From Rhizobium sp. CSW-27 (GTDB lineage: Bacteria; Pseudomonadota; Alphaproteobacteria; Rhizobiales; Rhizobiaceae), in assembly GCF_018760785.1 (NCBI RefSeq), contig NZ_JAHHZO010000003.1, positions 62,001 to 126,000 of the forward strand: DNA of 64,000 nucleotides, read 5' to 3'. Positions 8,219-18,124 of the stretch are shown one piece after another. The position numbers were made by a program, and so were the translations under genes. The stretch's first letter is position 1; every line of letters starts with the position of its first letter. The notes under the pieces are model-generated. The model saw only the letters and a program-made list of their open reading frames with translations, did not search any database and was not told the DNA's origin.

Positions 8219-9198
8219 CGTCAATCACTTTCAGCCAGAAGACGTCGCTGACCGGCCGGAACAAGGTTCCGCTTGCCCGTCGCCTCATCCGGATCGCATT
8301 CCGGCTTGCAGGCAGGCGTCGCGCCCACTGGTATGCCGCCTTCCCCCATCTCGTGCTTGAGCCGCCGCGTTATCCGGCCGCAATCGGCAGCCTTCGCCAT
8401 GCGGGGCGCCCGCTGGCCCGTCTGCTGCCACTCTCAACGCTGCGGGAACAGGCAGCCAACGCGCTCTTCGTCATCGGGTCGGGGCCATCCATCCGTGATC
8501 ACGACCTGACGCTGCTGCCGGAGCGTTCCTGCCTGCTGCTCAACGGCGCGATCGCCCTGGCGGGCTGCACGATCATGCGCCCGCTCGCCGTGGTCATCGA
8601 GGATGAGCGCTTCGTCTGGCGCCATTTCGAACTGATGCGGGCAAAGATCGACACCGACATGCTTTGCATCCTGTCGGTCGGCGTGCTGCGTGCGCTGTGT
8701 GAAAAAGATCCGGTCTGGGTTGCCGAGCGGCGCATCATCCTGCTGGACGACATCCGCAAGCCGTATCGGACAGCACGCCGATGCGCGAATGCCTTCGGCC
8801 GGCTGGATCACGTCGTCTTCGACACCGAAACCGACACCGGTATCTCCCTCGATCCGGAAAAGGGTGTCTTTCAGGCCGGATCGGTTGCGGTCAGCGCGCT
8901 GCAATTCGCACTCGCCTGCAATCCGGAAAGCATCGGGCTATTCGGCATCGAGATCGTCAATGCCGACCAGCCGCGTTTCTATGAGCGCGCAGGCGACACG
9001 GCCAAGTCTGGCATCGTCGCGGCGCGGGAGCGCATCGTGGCGAGTGTCAGGATGTTCCGGCAGATCTGCACCATGCGCGGCATCCGCCTCTCCAATCATT
9101 CCTCCGCGCAATCCGCTCTGACCGAATGCGGGCTGGACTATGATCCGCGATATCTGCCGGCCTGCCCGCAAGACGCTCTGACACAGCGGGCAGGCTGA
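8215..9198 (+). CDS. GT42- or DUF115-like candidate glycosyltransferase
   Basis: A 327-residue protein not matched to a known function. After a basic N-terminus, residues 84-93 (LFVIGSGPSI) followed by DHDLTLLPERSCLLLNGAI resemble the nucleotide-binding start of GT42 sialyltransferases (GNGPSL, then D-LP, then a short N motif) and of DUF115/MptE-like proteins. A later FGIEIVNADQPRFYE segment also suits that fold. It is coupled to the GT2 gene by an ATGA overlap at 8215 and ends the three-gene unit. If correct, it would transfer a nonulosonic-acid-like or similar sugar. This is structural analogy from sequence only. Confidence 0.5.
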   Translation: MTSITFSQKTSLTGRNKVPLARRLIRIAFRLAGRRRAHWYAAFPHLVLEPPRYPAAIGSLRHAGRPLARLLPLSTLREQAANALFVIGSGPSIRDHDLTLLPERSCLLLNGAIALAGCTIMRPLAVVIEDERFVWRHFELMRAKIDTDMLCILSVGVLRALCEKDPVWVAERRIILLDDIRKPYRTARRCANAFGRLDHVVFDTETDTGISLDPEKGVFQAGSVAVSALQFALACNPESIGLFGIEIVNADQPRFYERAGDTAKSGIVAARERIVASVRMFRQICTMRGIRLSNHSSAQSALTECGLDYDPRYLPACPQDALTQRAG

Positions 9199-9226
9199 CG
9201 CCCGAACACGGGACATCGCGAAGCAG

Positions 9227-9254
9227 CGTCCGGTCCGCCACGGCCAACCGGACG
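9227..9254. terminator. Stem-loop between convergent genes
   Basis: CGTCCGGT (9227-9234) and ACCGGACG (9247-9254) form a perfect 8-bp stem with a 12-base loop in the 63-bp gap between the converging glycosyltransferase and dehydrogenase genes. No T-run follows on either strand, so a two-way terminator role is only likely. Confidence 0.4.
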
Positions 9255-9261
9255 GGCCGCC

Positions 9262-10008
9262 TCAATAGGTGGCGCGTCCGCCGGAAAGATCGAAGACGGC
9301 GCCCGTCGTAAAGCTGTTTTCCGCGGAAACCAGCCAGGCGACCATGGAGGCCGCTTCCTCCACTTTCAGGAAACGGCCGCGCGGGATTTTTCCGCGCATA
9401 TAGTCGATGAATTCTTCCGAAAGCTGTTCCAGAATACGGGTCTGGGCGGTCGCCGGCGTGATGCAGTTGACGGCGATGTCAAAGCCCGCCAATTCCTTGC
9501 CGAGCGACTTGGTAAGCCCGATGACGCCGGCCTTGGACGCCGAATAGGCGGAGGCGTTCGGATTGCCTTCCTTGCCGGCGATCGAGGCGATGTTGACGAT
9601 ACGGCCGTAATTCTCAGCCTTCATGCCGGGCACCACCACGCGGCTCACATGGAAGGTACCGATCAAGTTGATGTCGATGATCTGGCGGAACATCGCGATG
9701 TCATAGGTGTCGAGCGGGGCCGCCGGCCCCGCAATGCCGGCGGAATTGACGAGGATCGACACCGGCCCGCTCTCTGCCAGCGTTGCCGCATAAGCGGCTT
9801 CCACGGCGGCATAATCGGTGATGTCGACCACCGCGATGCGTGCGGCACTGCCGAGTGCGGCACGCGCCTCCTCCAGCAGGGCTGCATTCATGTCCCACAG
9901 GGTGACGGTAGCGCCGGATTCGATGAAGCGCCTCGCCATGGCAAAACCGAGGCCTTGCGCGCCGCCGGTGACGACCGCGTGGCGACCCGACAGATCGTAT
10001 TGATTCAT
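9262..10008 (-). CDS. Short-chain dehydrogenase/reductase
   Basis: NAD(P)-dependent oxidoreductase of 248 residues with the classical SDR layout: TGGAQGLG at 14-21, NSAG at 88-91, catalytic Ser142, and Tyr155/Lys159 in YSASKAG. It probably oxidises a polyol or sugar acid delivered by the CUT1 importer whose last permease gene ends four bases upstream. The frame extends to 10029, but the ATG at 10008 has GGAATAG at proper distance and starts at MNQYDLSG, so it is preferred. It is the last gene of the long minus-strand run. The exact substrate cannot be read from the sequence. Confidence 0.85.
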   Translation of the reverse strand: MNQYDLSGRHAVVTGGAQGLGFAMARRFIESGATVTLWDMNAALLEEARAALGSAARIAVVDITDYAAVEAAYAATLAESGPVSILVNSAGIAGPAAPLDTYDIAMFRQIIDINLIGTFHVSRVVVPGMKAENYGRIVNIASIAGKEGNPNASAYSASKAGVIGLTKSLGKELAGFDIAVNCITPATAQTRILEQLSEEFIDYMRGKIPRGRFLKVEEAASMVAWLVSAENSFTTGAVFDLSGGRATY

Positions 10009-10012
10009 ATTG

Positions 10013-10924
10013 CTATTCCTTGACCGCACCCGTCATCGACGAAACGTAATAATCCACAAAGAACGAGTAGAGGATGACCACCGGCAGCGAGCCGAACAGC
10101 GCACCTGCCATCAGCGATCCCCATTCGAAAATGTCGCCGCGCACCAGTTCGGTCAGCACGCCGACGGGGACCGTCTTGTTTTCCGACGACTGGATGAAGG
10201 TGAGCGCATAGATGAACTCGTTCCAGGAGAGCGTGAAGGCAAAGATCCCGGCGGAAATCAGGCCCGGAACCGCGAGCGGCAGGATGATCTTCGTCAGAAT
10301 CTGCAGCCGGGTTGCGCCATCCACCAGCGCACTTTCCTCAAGTTCGAAGGGGATCGAGCGGAAGTAACCCATCAGCAGCCAGGTGCAGAAGGGAATGAGG
10401 AAGGTCGGATACGTGAAGATCAGCGCCATGCGGCTGTCATAGATGCCGATCTTGAAGACGATGAAGGCAAGCGGAATGAAGAGGATCGACGGCGGCACCA
10501 GATAGGCGAGGAAGATCAGAAGGCCGACCGAGCGAGACCCGGTGAAGCGGATACGCTCAATGGCATAGGCACCGAGCACCGAGGCAAACAGCGACAGGAA
10601 GGTGGAGGCGACCGCCACCAGCATCGTATTCCACAGCCAGCCCGGATAGGAGGTTTCAAACAGCAGGTACTTGATGTGGTCGAGCGTGGCGCCGACCACC
10701 CAGAACGGGCTGTAATTGTCGTAATCTGTCAGCTGGGAATTCGGCTTCACCGCAGTGATCGCCATCCAGTAGAAGGGAAACAAAAGCACGAAGACGAAGA
10801 CCGCCATCGGCAGATAGATGGTCACCACCTGGCGCGGCAGACTGTTGAGATAGGACATGCCCTGGCTGTCATCGGTCAGGACGGAAGGATCGGTTTTGAT
10901 CTTCGTGGTCATGGTCGTCTCCAT
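10013..10924 (-). CDS. CUT1 sugar ABC transporter permease, MalG-like
   Basis: Inner-membrane permease of 303 residues with about six hydrophobic segments and the EAA loop ELEESALVDGATRLQILTKIILPLAVPG that docks to the ATPase. The N-terminus is longer than usual (about 35 residues before the first membrane segment). The start at 10924 lies one base beyond the stop of the upstream permease, preceded by GGAGGGG; an ATG at 10912 with its own GGAG is an alternative. It pairs with the 10926-11876 permease and the ATPase at 13396-14463. Confidence 0.88.
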   Translation of the reverse strand: METTMTTKIKTDPSVLTDDSQGMSYLNSLPRQVVTIYLPMAVFVFVLLFPFYWMAITAVKPNSQLTDYDNYSPFWVVGATLDHIKYLLFETSYPGWLWNTMLVAVASTFLSLFASVLGAYAIERIRFTGSRSVGLLIFLAYLVPPSILFIPLAFIVFKIGIYDSRMALIFTYPTFLIPFCTWLLMGYFRSIPFELEESALVDGATRLQILTKIILPLAVPGLISAGIFAFTLSWNEFIYALTFIQSSENKTVPVGVLTELVRGDIFEWGSLMAGALFGSLPVVILYSFFVDYYVSSMTGAVKE

Positions 10925-10925
10925 C

Positions 10926-11876
10926 TCAATCCCCTCCGCCCTGCTGCCACTTGCGGCGCTGCAGCCCGAAGAAGGAGAACATGATTGCGGCGAGCAGGAA
11001 GGGGATCATGGCAACGGCAATCGCGGCACCCTCGCCCAGCTGGCCGCCCGGAATGGCGCGCTGGAAGGAAAGGGTCGCCATCAGATGCGTGGCATTGACC
11101 GGCCCGCCCTTGGTCAGGACGTAGATCAGCTGGAAATCGGTGAAGGTGAACAGCACCGAAAAGGTCATGACGACGGCGATGATCGGGGTGAGCATCGGCA
11201 GCGTCACGTATCGGAACCGCTGCCAGCTGGTGGCGCCGTCGAGCGAGGCAGCCTCCTGGAGCGAGGCCGGAATGGTCTGCAGGCCGGCAAGCAGCGAGAT
11301 TGCAACGAAGGGAATACCGCGCCAGACATTGGCGGCGATGACGGAGGCACGCGCCGTATTCGGGTCGCCCAGGAAATTGATCGGCGTGTCGATGAGGCCC
11401 ATCTGGATCAGCGACCAGGAGACGATCGAAAACTGCGAGTCATAGATCCACCAGAAAGCGAGCGCCGATAGCACGGTCGGAACGACCCAGGGGAGCAGCA
11501 CGATGGCGCGGAAGAAGGACTTGAACGGCAGGTGCTGGTTGAGCAGCAGCGCCAGCCAGAGGCCGAGCGCGAATTTCGCCACCGAGGCCACCGTGGTGTA
11601 GAGGATGGTATTGAACACCGAGAGCCAGAAGACCTGATCGCTCCAAAGGAAGCCATAATTTTCCAGCCCGACGAAGATGCCGTCGCGGCCGATCGTCGTA
11701 TCGGTGAAGCCGAGCCAGACGCCAAGCCCGAGCGGATAGGTGAGGAAACACAAAAGGAACACGGCTGCCGGCAGCATGAACAGAAAGCCGAGCACGTCGC
11801 GGTTGTTGGTCAGCCGGGACCAGAGCGACCGCTCCGGCAGGGCAGAATCCGTCATGGGTGTCATCGTCATGGACAT
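10926..11876 (-). CDS. CUT1 sugar ABC transporter permease, MalF-like
   Basis: First permease of the pair, 316 residues. It has a cytoplasmic N-terminus to about residue 28, then six membrane segments, beginning LGFLFMLPAAVFLLCFLTYP. The EAA loop reads ASLQEAASLDGATSWQRFRYVTLPML. The ATG at 11876 has GGAG five bases upstream. It is translationally close to the second permease (stop and start one base apart), so the two are made in equal amounts. Confidence 0.88.
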   Translation of the reverse strand: MSMTMTPMTDSALPERSLWSRLTNNRDVLGFLFMLPAAVFLLCFLTYPLGLGVWLGFTDTTIGRDGIFVGLENYGFLWSDQVFWLSVFNTILYTTVASVAKFALGLWLALLLNQHLPFKSFFRAIVLLPWVVPTVLSALAFWWIYDSQFSIVSWSLIQMGLIDTPINFLGDPNTARASVIAANVWRGIPFVAISLLAGLQTIPASLQEAASLDGATSWQRFRYVTLPMLTPIIAVVMTFSVLFTFTDFQLIYVLTKGGPVNATHLMATLSFQRAIPGGQLGEGAAIAVAMIPFLLAAIMFSFFGLQRRKWQQGGGD

Positions 11877-11905
11877 CCGAACTCCAGGAATGAAGGGCCA
11901 GAAGC

Positions 11906-11933
11906 GGCTGCGCGAGCATTTGCCCGCGCAACC
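11906..11933 (-). other. Intercistronic stem-loop after binding-protein gene
   Basis: On the minus transcript GGTTGCGCG pairs with CGCGCAGCC (nine pairs, one a G-U) across a 10-base loop, directly after the binding-protein stop and before the first permease. It probably protects the upstream message or trims read-through. Confidence 0.45.
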
Positions 11934-11948
11934 CTGATTGCGGCGATG

Positions 11949-13259
11949 TCAGACGCGGTAGTAGCGGTTGGCGCGCTTTTCCGCCTGGGCCATCGCATCT
12001 TCCGGCGTGGCAGCGCCGGTGACGGCTGCGGCGAACATGTCGACGAGCACGTAATCGGCCATCACGGCGGCAGAGGCATAACCCAGCGGGCCGGCGTAAC
12101 CGTTCGGGCGCAGCGTCTCGGAGGCTTTTGCATAGGGTGCGTGGATCGGGTTTTCCGTCCAGATCGGGTTGCTGGCAAAGGCCTTCAGCGGCTGGCAGCA
12201 ATAGGCGCTCGACCCCTTGATCCAGGCATTCATCTGGTCGGCTTCCATCATGAACTTGATGTAGGCCTTGGCGGCTTCCGGATATTTCGTGTGCTTGAAG
12301 AGCAGCAGAGAACTGGTCTGGTGCAGTTCGATGCTCTTGCCCACCGGGCCGACAGGGAAGTTGGTGCTGCGCATGTCGGCCGCGATCTCCGCCAGCTTCG
12401 GATCGTTCTTCGCCGCGTAGTAGATCGAGACGCCGTTGGCCGTCAGCGACACCTGGCCGGCGAGGAACGCGCGGTTGTTGTTGATGTCGAGCCAGCTTTC
12501 GGTGCCCGGAATGAAGGTAGCGTAGAGTTCCTTGGCATATTTGATGGCGGCGAGCGTTTCCGGTGAATTGATCGTCACCTTGCCGCTTTCATCCACCATC
12601 TTGCCGCCATGGCTCCAGAGCAGCCAGTGGGCGTAGTTGTTGCCGTCGCCAACGGCTTTGCCATGCGGGAAGCCGGCCGGCGTGCCCTTGGCTTTCATCG
12701 CCTTGGCAAGCTCCAGGAAGCCCGCCGTATCCTTCGGGAATTCGCTGAAGCCGGCAGCTTTCATGTGGCTGTCACGGTAGACGACGGCATTGCCGATCGC
12801 CGTCAGCGGCATGGCGATGAACTTGCCCTGGCGGGTGGCATACCCCTTCACGCCGTCATAGAAGCCGCCATACTTGCCGTCGAGATAGGTGCCCAGTTCG
12901 GTGAGATCCACCAGCTTGTCCGGATACTGGTGCGCATCGTCGAACCAGCACATCACGAGATCCGGGCCGGAACCGACGTTTGCGGCAACGGCAGCCTTCG
13001 GGCGGATATCCTCCCAGCTTTCCTTGTCGATGCGCACTTCGACGCCGGTCGCTTCCGTAAACTTCTTGGTGTTGGCAAGCCAGGCTTCCTCGTCCCCCTT
13101 CACGAAGGGCGACCAGCGCAGCAGGCGCAGGCTGGCCCCCTTTTCCGGCGTGTAGGTCGGCTCGGCCGCCTGAACGGGTCTGAGGCCAAGGCCGGTGAGA
13201 CCCGTTGCACCCACAAGACCGGCCGTTCCGGCCAGAAATGTTCTTCTCCTGATGGTCAT
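11949..13259 (-). CDS. CUT1 sugar ABC transporter substrate-binding protein
   Basis: Periplasmic receptor of 436 residues for the tetronate-region importer. It starts MTIRRRTFLAGTAGLVGATG, a twin-arginine signal with cleavage near VQAAEP (residue 32-33). The mature protein has the extracellular solute-binding family 1 pattern (LRLLRWSPFVKGDEEAWL, GSGPDLVMCWFDDAHQYPDKL, PVGPVGKSIELHQTSSLLL). The frame extends to 13349, but only the ATG at 13259 has a strong GGAGGAGGA site and a proper export signal. Ligand is inferred to be a C4 sugar acid or polyol from the flanking enzymes. Confidence 0.88.
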   Translation of the reverse strand: MTIRRRTFLAGTAGLVGATGLTGLGLRPVQAAEPTYTPEKGASLRLLRWSPFVKGDEEAWLANTKKFTEATGVEVRIDKESWEDIRPKAAVAANVGSGPDLVMCWFDDAHQYPDKLVDLTELGTYLDGKYGGFYDGVKGYATRQGKFIAMPLTAIGNAVVYRDSHMKAAGFSEFPKDTAGFLELAKAMKAKGTPAGFPHGKAVGDGNNYAHWLLWSHGGKMVDESGKVTINSPETLAAIKYAKELYATFIPGTESWLDINNNRAFLAGQVSLTANGVSIYYAAKNDPKLAEIAADMRSTNFPVGPVGKSIELHQTSSLLLFKHTKYPEAAKAYIKFMMEADQMNAWIKGSSAYCCQPLKAFASNPIWTENPIHAPYAKASETLRPNGYAGPLGYASAAVMADYVLVDMFAAAVTGAATPEDAMAQAEKRANRYYRV

Positions 13260-13294
13260 GACTGCTCCTCCTCCAAATCGGGACCCTCCCGCGA

Positions 13295-13323
13295 GGCATT
13301 CGCTGTCCCGAGCGGCGAATGCC
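13295..13323 (-). other. Stem-loop between ATPase and binding-protein genes
   Basis: GGCATTCGC (13295-13303) and GCGAATGCC (13315-13323) are a perfect 9-bp inverted repeat with an 11-base loop, in the 136-bp gap after the ATPase stop. No T-run follows, so partial termination or message processing is more likely than full termination. Confidence 0.45.
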
Positions 13324-13395
13324 GGTTTCACGCAACGGTGTGGAAACATGCTGCGGCCCGGCGGCTCCTCTTCCGCCCGGCCATCGCGTCCTCAG

Positions 13396-14463
<1,068 letters not shown>

Positions 14464-14560
14464 GCGTCTCCTCCCAGAGTGCAATGCGGATGTCTGCGAT
14501 CTCGAACCAGTCGCGCCGCGGGCTCCTCTTCCCGCAGGTGGCGCAACGGCAAATTCAGGG

Positions 14561-14587
14561 GCCGCCGGCTCCTCCCCAGCCGGCGGC
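14561..14587 (-). other. Perfect GC-rich stem-loop between dehydrogenase and ATPase genes
   Basis: GCCGCCGGCT (14561-14570) and AGCCGGCGGC (14578-14587) form a 10-bp perfect stem with a seven-base loop, 14 bases after the dehydrogenase stop. There is no T-run. It separates the catabolic genes from the transporter genes of the run and may reduce read-through. Confidence 0.5.
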
Positions 14588-14601
14588 GGTGCCGGTCGCG
14601 A

Positions 14602-15369
14602 TCAACCGCGCCCGACAAACGGCATTTTGGTCGCCATCACCGTCATGGTCAGCACATTGGCATCGAGCGGGAGGCTCGCCATGTAGACGACTGCATTGGC
14701 GATATGGGCGGAATCGATGGTCGGCTCTGCGGCAAGGCTGCCATTCGCCTGGATCACGCCGGTGGCGATCTTCTGTGTCATCTCGGTGGCCGCGTTTCCG
14801 ATATCGATCTGGCCGCAGGCAATGTCGAAGTCGCGTCCGTCGAGCGCCGTCGACTTGGTGAGGCCGGTGATGGCATGCTTCGTTGCGGTATAGGGCGCCG
14901 AATTCGGCCGCGGCGTGGTGGCGGAAATCGAGCCATTGTTGATGATGCGCCCACCGCGCGGCGACTGCGCCTTCATGATGCGGAACGCCTGCTGGGTGCA
15001 CAGGAACGCACCGGTCAGATTGGCGGACACCACGGCACTCCACTGCTCGAAGGTCAGTTCCTCCATCGGCACGCCGGGTGCGCTGATGCCGGCATTGTTG
15101 ACCAGCAGATCGAGCCGCCCGAACCTTTCCGTGATGCCATCGAAAAGGGCCCTGACCGACAGAGGATCGCCCACATCCGCAACCATCGGATGAAGATGGC
15201 CGGAGGTTTCGGCCGCAAGATCCAAGGCCGCCTTGTCCAGCACCTCGGCGCGGCGCCCGGAAATGACGACCTGGTAGCCCGCCACGGCGAGCGCCCGGGC
15301 AATCGCCCTGCCGACGCCCGTGCCGCCACCGGTGACCAGCGCAATCGCGCCATTGCCTGCTGCCGTCAT
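14602..15369 (-). CDS. Short-chain dehydrogenase/reductase
   Basis: NAD(P)-dependent SDR of 255 residues: cofactor loop TGGGTGVG at 13-20, NNAG at 91-94, Ser147/149 region (NNGSIS), and Tyr160/Lys164 in APYTATKHA. Its ATG overlaps the denD stop (ATGA at 15366-15369), so it belongs to the same transcript and probably acts in the same route, perhaps on a C4 polyol or an aldonate. It is distinct from the dehydrogenase at 9262-10008, and the two are only generally similar. Substrate is unproven. Confidence 0.85.
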   Translation of the reverse strand: MTAAGNGAIALVTGGGTGVGRAIARALAVAGYQVVISGRRAEVLDKAALDLAAETSGHLHPMVADVGDPLSVRALFDGITERFGRLDLLVNNAGISAPGVPMEELTFEQWSAVVSANLTGAFLCTQQAFRIMKAQSPRGGRIINNGSISATTPRPNSAPYTATKHAITGLTKSTALDGRDFDIACGQIDIGNAATEMTQKIATGVIQANGSLAAEPTIDSAHIANAVVYMASLPLDANVLTMTVMATKMPFVGRG

Positions 15370-16352
15370 TGGATGCTGCCTCCCAGTTCGTCCTCGATAT
15401 GAATGCGAATGATCTCGTCGAACGTCTTTTCCGCACTGAAACCGAGCTGCTCGGCACGGCTCGCGTCGAAATTGGTCGGCCAGCCGGCAACGATCCGCTC
15501 GATTACCGGATCGGCTTCGCGGCGAATGAGAGCAACGGCCTTGTCGCCGGCCACGCGACGCAGCGCCTCGATCTCCTCACCCACGAGCGCCGAGAGGCCC
15601 GGCATGGTCAGGTTGCGGCGCGGGCCGATCAGGCTCGTGTCCATCGTCGCTGCATGAAGAAAGAAACCCACCGCCGAACGCGGGCTGGCAAACCAGTGCC
15701 GCACCGTCTCGCTGACCGGCAGCACGGCCTCCTTGCCCGACAATGGCTCGCGCAGGATGTTGGAGAAGAAACCGGAGGCAGCCTTGTTCGGCATCCCGGG
15801 CCGGATGCAGATGGTGGGCAGGCGGATTCCGACGCCATCGAAAATGCCGCGCCGCGTATAATCGGCAAGCAGCAGTTCGGTGATCGCCTTCTGCGTTCCA
15901 TAGCTGGTCAGCGGTGTCGTGAAGAACTCGCCGCCGATCCTCTCGGGGAAGGGGGCGCCGAACACGGCGATGGACGAGGCAAACAGCAGGCGCGGGCAAT
16001 AGGCTTCACGCAGCCCCTCGCGGCGGATTGCCTCGAACAGCGCCCGTGATCCATCCAGATTGACCGCATAGCCCTTGTCGAAATCGGCCTCGGCCTCGCC
16101 GGACACGATGGCGGCGAGATGGATGATCAGATCGGGACGCTCGGCAATCAGCATCTCGGCGCTGCCCGGCGCGGCAAGATCGATCGTCAGCGTCTTGCCG
16201 GCGGACTCGAAGACGCGGGGCAGGGTGGGCTCGAAGGCATCGGCCAGCGTCAGCCGGGCAATCTCGCGGCCGAGAAGGCCCGGCGCGCCGGCCAGCCTCT
16301 CCACCAGCTTGCGCCCCACCATTCCTGCGGCGCCCAGTACCAGTACATGCAT
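15366..16352 (-). CDS. denD: D-erythronate dehydrogenase (DenD-like)
   Basis: Extended SDR/epimerase-fold oxidoreductase of 328 residues. The Rossmann motif GAAGMVG is at 7-13, a Ser-rich catalytic strand [11 protein letters not shown] near 122-132, and Tyr151/Lys155 in [10 protein letters not shown]. The sequence pattern ([37 protein letters not shown]) matches the DenD group, which oxidises D-erythronate to 2-oxo-tetronate; OtnI then isomerises this to the 3-oxo form. Both otnI and otnK lie just upstream, supporting the call. The frame reaches 16397, but the ATG at 16352 follows GGAGG and begins at the conserved strand. Confidence 0.85.
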   Translation of the reverse strand: MHVLVLGAAGMVGRKLVERLAGAPGLLGREIARLTLADAFEPTLPRVFESAGKTLTIDLAAPGSAEMLIAERPDLIIHLAAIVSGEAEADFDKGYAVNLDGSRALFEAIRREGLREAYCPRLLFASSIAVFGAPFPERIGGEFFTTPLTSYGTQKAITELLLADYTRRGIFDGVGIRLPTICIRPGMPNKAASGFFSNILREPLSGKEAVLPVSETVRHWFASPRSAVGFFLHAATMDTSLIGPRRNLTMPGLSALVGEEIEALRRVAGDKAVALIRREADPVIERIVAGWPTNFDASRAEQLGFSAEKTFDEIIRIHIEDELGGSIQ

Positions 16353-16409
16353 ATGCGGCGTCCTCCCTGCCGTCTCGTCCCTCTCGCCTGAAGCCACCCT
16401 CCCGTGGCT

Positions 16410-17168
16410 TCAGGCCTCCTGCCGTTCGAGCTGCCGCGGCGAAGCGGCCATGGCTCGCGTGGTCTCGTAGATGCGCGTCAGATGCCGCCGGAAGGCATCC
16501 ACAACCGCCGTTCCGTCGCGACGCCGCAGTGCCTCGACGATCTCCACATGGTCTGCGTAACTGTCTTCGATGGCATGCGGCTCCGCCATCGCCTGGCGGC
16601 GCTGGTCCATCAGGTAGCCGTAGAGATCGATGACGAAATCCGTCAGCAGCGGATTGCCCGATGCCCTGTAGATTTCCAGGTGAAATTCGCGGTCGCAGAT
16701 CAGGAAACGCATGGTGTCCGTCCCAGCCCCGCGTTGCGCCTCCAGAAGGCTTTCCAGCTTGGCAATCGTCTCACCGTCCACCTTTTCGGCTGCCTGACGC
16801 ACGACATCCAGCTCAACCAGTAGTCGCGCGCCATGCACCGCCTCGAGATCGTAGCGGTCGATGGCACTGGGGGAAGCAATCGTCACGGGCAGGTGGCTGA
16901 GATCGACATCGGCAACGCGGCTGCGGCTACCCTGGGAGACTTCGACAAAGCCGTGAGCCGCCAGAATCTGGATCGCGCCGCGAACGGTCTCGCGGCTGAC
17001 ATTCAGTACATGCGCCAGTTCCCGCTCGCCCGGCAGCTCATCGCCCGCCCGCAGCATGCCTGTGGCAATCAGCGTTGTCAGCTTGTCGGCCACGACATCG
17101 CGCGCCGTCTGCCGCGTCAGCGCCCTGCCTATCGTCGGAACCTGGTTTAGAATGCCGTCGGTCTTCAT
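16410..17168 (-). CDS. GntR-family transcriptional regulator, FadR type
   Basis: A 252-residue regulator. The winged helix region reads LRAGDELPGERELAHVLNVSRETVRGAIQILAAHGFV (residues about 40-76). The C-terminal FCD domain shows the metal/ligand residues in FHLEIYRASGNPLL and HVEIVEALRRRD. It sits between the otn genes and denD on the same strand, with a perfect 19-bp palindrome 35 bp before its start, so autoregulation and control of the downstream denD-transporter genes are likely. The inducer is probably a tetronate or an intermediate. Confidence 0.88.
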   Translation of the reverse strand: MKTDGILNQVPTIGRALTRQTARDVVADKLTTLIATGMLRAGDELPGERELAHVLNVSRETVRGAIQILAAHGFVEVSQGSRSRVADVDLSHLPVTIASPSAIDRYDLEAVHGARLLVELDVVRQAAEKVDGETIAKLESLLEAQRGAGTDTMRFLICDREFHLEIYRASGNPLLTDFVIDLYGYLMDQRRQAMAEPHAIEDSYADHVEIVEALRRRDGTAVVDAFRRHLTRIYETTRAMAASPRQLERQEA

Positions 17169-17202
17169 GCCCCGCCATCCCTGCGTCGCTCCGGCCAGCC
17201 CC

Positions 17203-17221
17203 TTGGCGTATCATACGCCAA
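17203..17221. promoter_or_regulatory. Perfect 19-bp operator-like palindrome
   Basis: TTGGCGTAT, a central C, then ATACGCCAA: a perfect inverted repeat in the 189-bp gap between otnI and the GntR gene. A second, looser arrangement (CTGGTC ... GGACCA) follows at about 17222-17242. Size, symmetry and position fit the binding site of the adjacent GntR protein. Confidence 0.65.
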
Positions 17222-17357
17222 CTGGTCTGCTGGATGGACCACTGGATATGTTGGTAGAGTCCTTTACGGACGGCGTCAATGAGCATTCGTCGCTGCACTG
17301 CAGCGATGAAGGCAGGCGTCCGCCGCACCGCGGCGGCGGATGTTCCGGCCAGACCCG

Positions 17358-18122
17358 TCACCGGAAAGCCTGCAGCCAGCCAAGCCCCGCCTCGGTGGTC
17401 GCAGCCGGGCGGTATTCGGCCCCCACAGGCCGCCGGTAACCGAGCCTTTCCAGGCACTTCAGCACCGGCCGATAATCCAGCTGGCCGTGATCAGGCTCCC
17501 CTCGGTCGGGCACTGCGGCGATCTGCACATGCCCGATATGCGGCATGCAGGCTTCGAGCCGCCCCTCGACGTCGCCCTCCATCAGGGCGATGTGATAGCA
17601 GTCGAACATCATCTTCAGATTGTCCGCTCCGAGTTCCTCGATCAGCGCGATCGCCTGGCCGGAGGTAGTAAGGAAATAGTCCGGCGCATCCCGCAGATTG
17701 AGGGGCTCGATCAGCACCGTGATGTCGTGCACCTTGGCAAGGCTCGTCGCATAGGCGAGATTGTCAAGAAAGGTGCGGCGCGCCTCTTGACCTTCTGCCT
17801 TGCCGGCCATCACGTGCACGTTCGGGGCGCCGATCGCCACCGCATAGGCGATGGCTTCGCGAATGGCTGCCTCGGCCTCGCTCCTGCGGCCGGCAATGGC
17901 AGCAAGACCGTTGTCGCCGGCGGCCGGATTGCCGCGGCTGGTATTCAACCCCAGCATCGTCAATCCGGTCTCTTCCAGCGCCCGGTTCAGTTCGTCGACA
18001 GGCACAGCATAGGGCCAATGGCATTCGACCGCGTCGAAGCCCGCAACGCGGGCGGCGCGCACCGCATCCGGAAGCGACAGTTCCTGCCAGAGAAATCCGA
18101 GATTGGCGGAAAACAATGTCAT
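17358..18122 (-). CDS. otnI: 2-oxo-tetronate isomerase (OtnI-like)
   Basis: TIM-barrel sugar isomerase of 254 residues in the hydroxypyruvate isomerase group. Expected acidic and His residues are seen in VLIEPLNLRDAPDYFL, MMFDCYHIALMEGD, HVQIAAVPDRGEPDHGQ and VGAEYRPA. In the DUF1537-type pathway OtnI interconverts 2-oxo- and 3-oxo-tetronate, linking DenD to OtnK. The ATG at 18122 lies just after the otnC stop; a GTG at 18134 overlapping otnC is possible. It could also be a plain hydroxypyruvate isomerase, but the gene company argues for OtnI. Confidence 0.85.
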   Translation of the reverse strand: MTLFSANLGFLWQELSLPDAVRAARVAGFDAVECHWPYAVPVDELNRALEETGLTMLGLNTSRGNPAAGDNGLAAIAGRRSEAEAAIREAIAYAVAIGAPNVHVMAGKAEGQEARRTFLDNLAYATSLAKVHDITVLIEPLNLRDAPDYFLTTSGQAIALIEELGADNLKMMFDCYHIALMEGDVEGRLEACMPHIGHVQIAAVPDRGEPDHGQLDYRPVLKCLERLGYRRPVGAEYRPAATTEAGLGWLQAFR

Positions 18123-18124
18123 CG

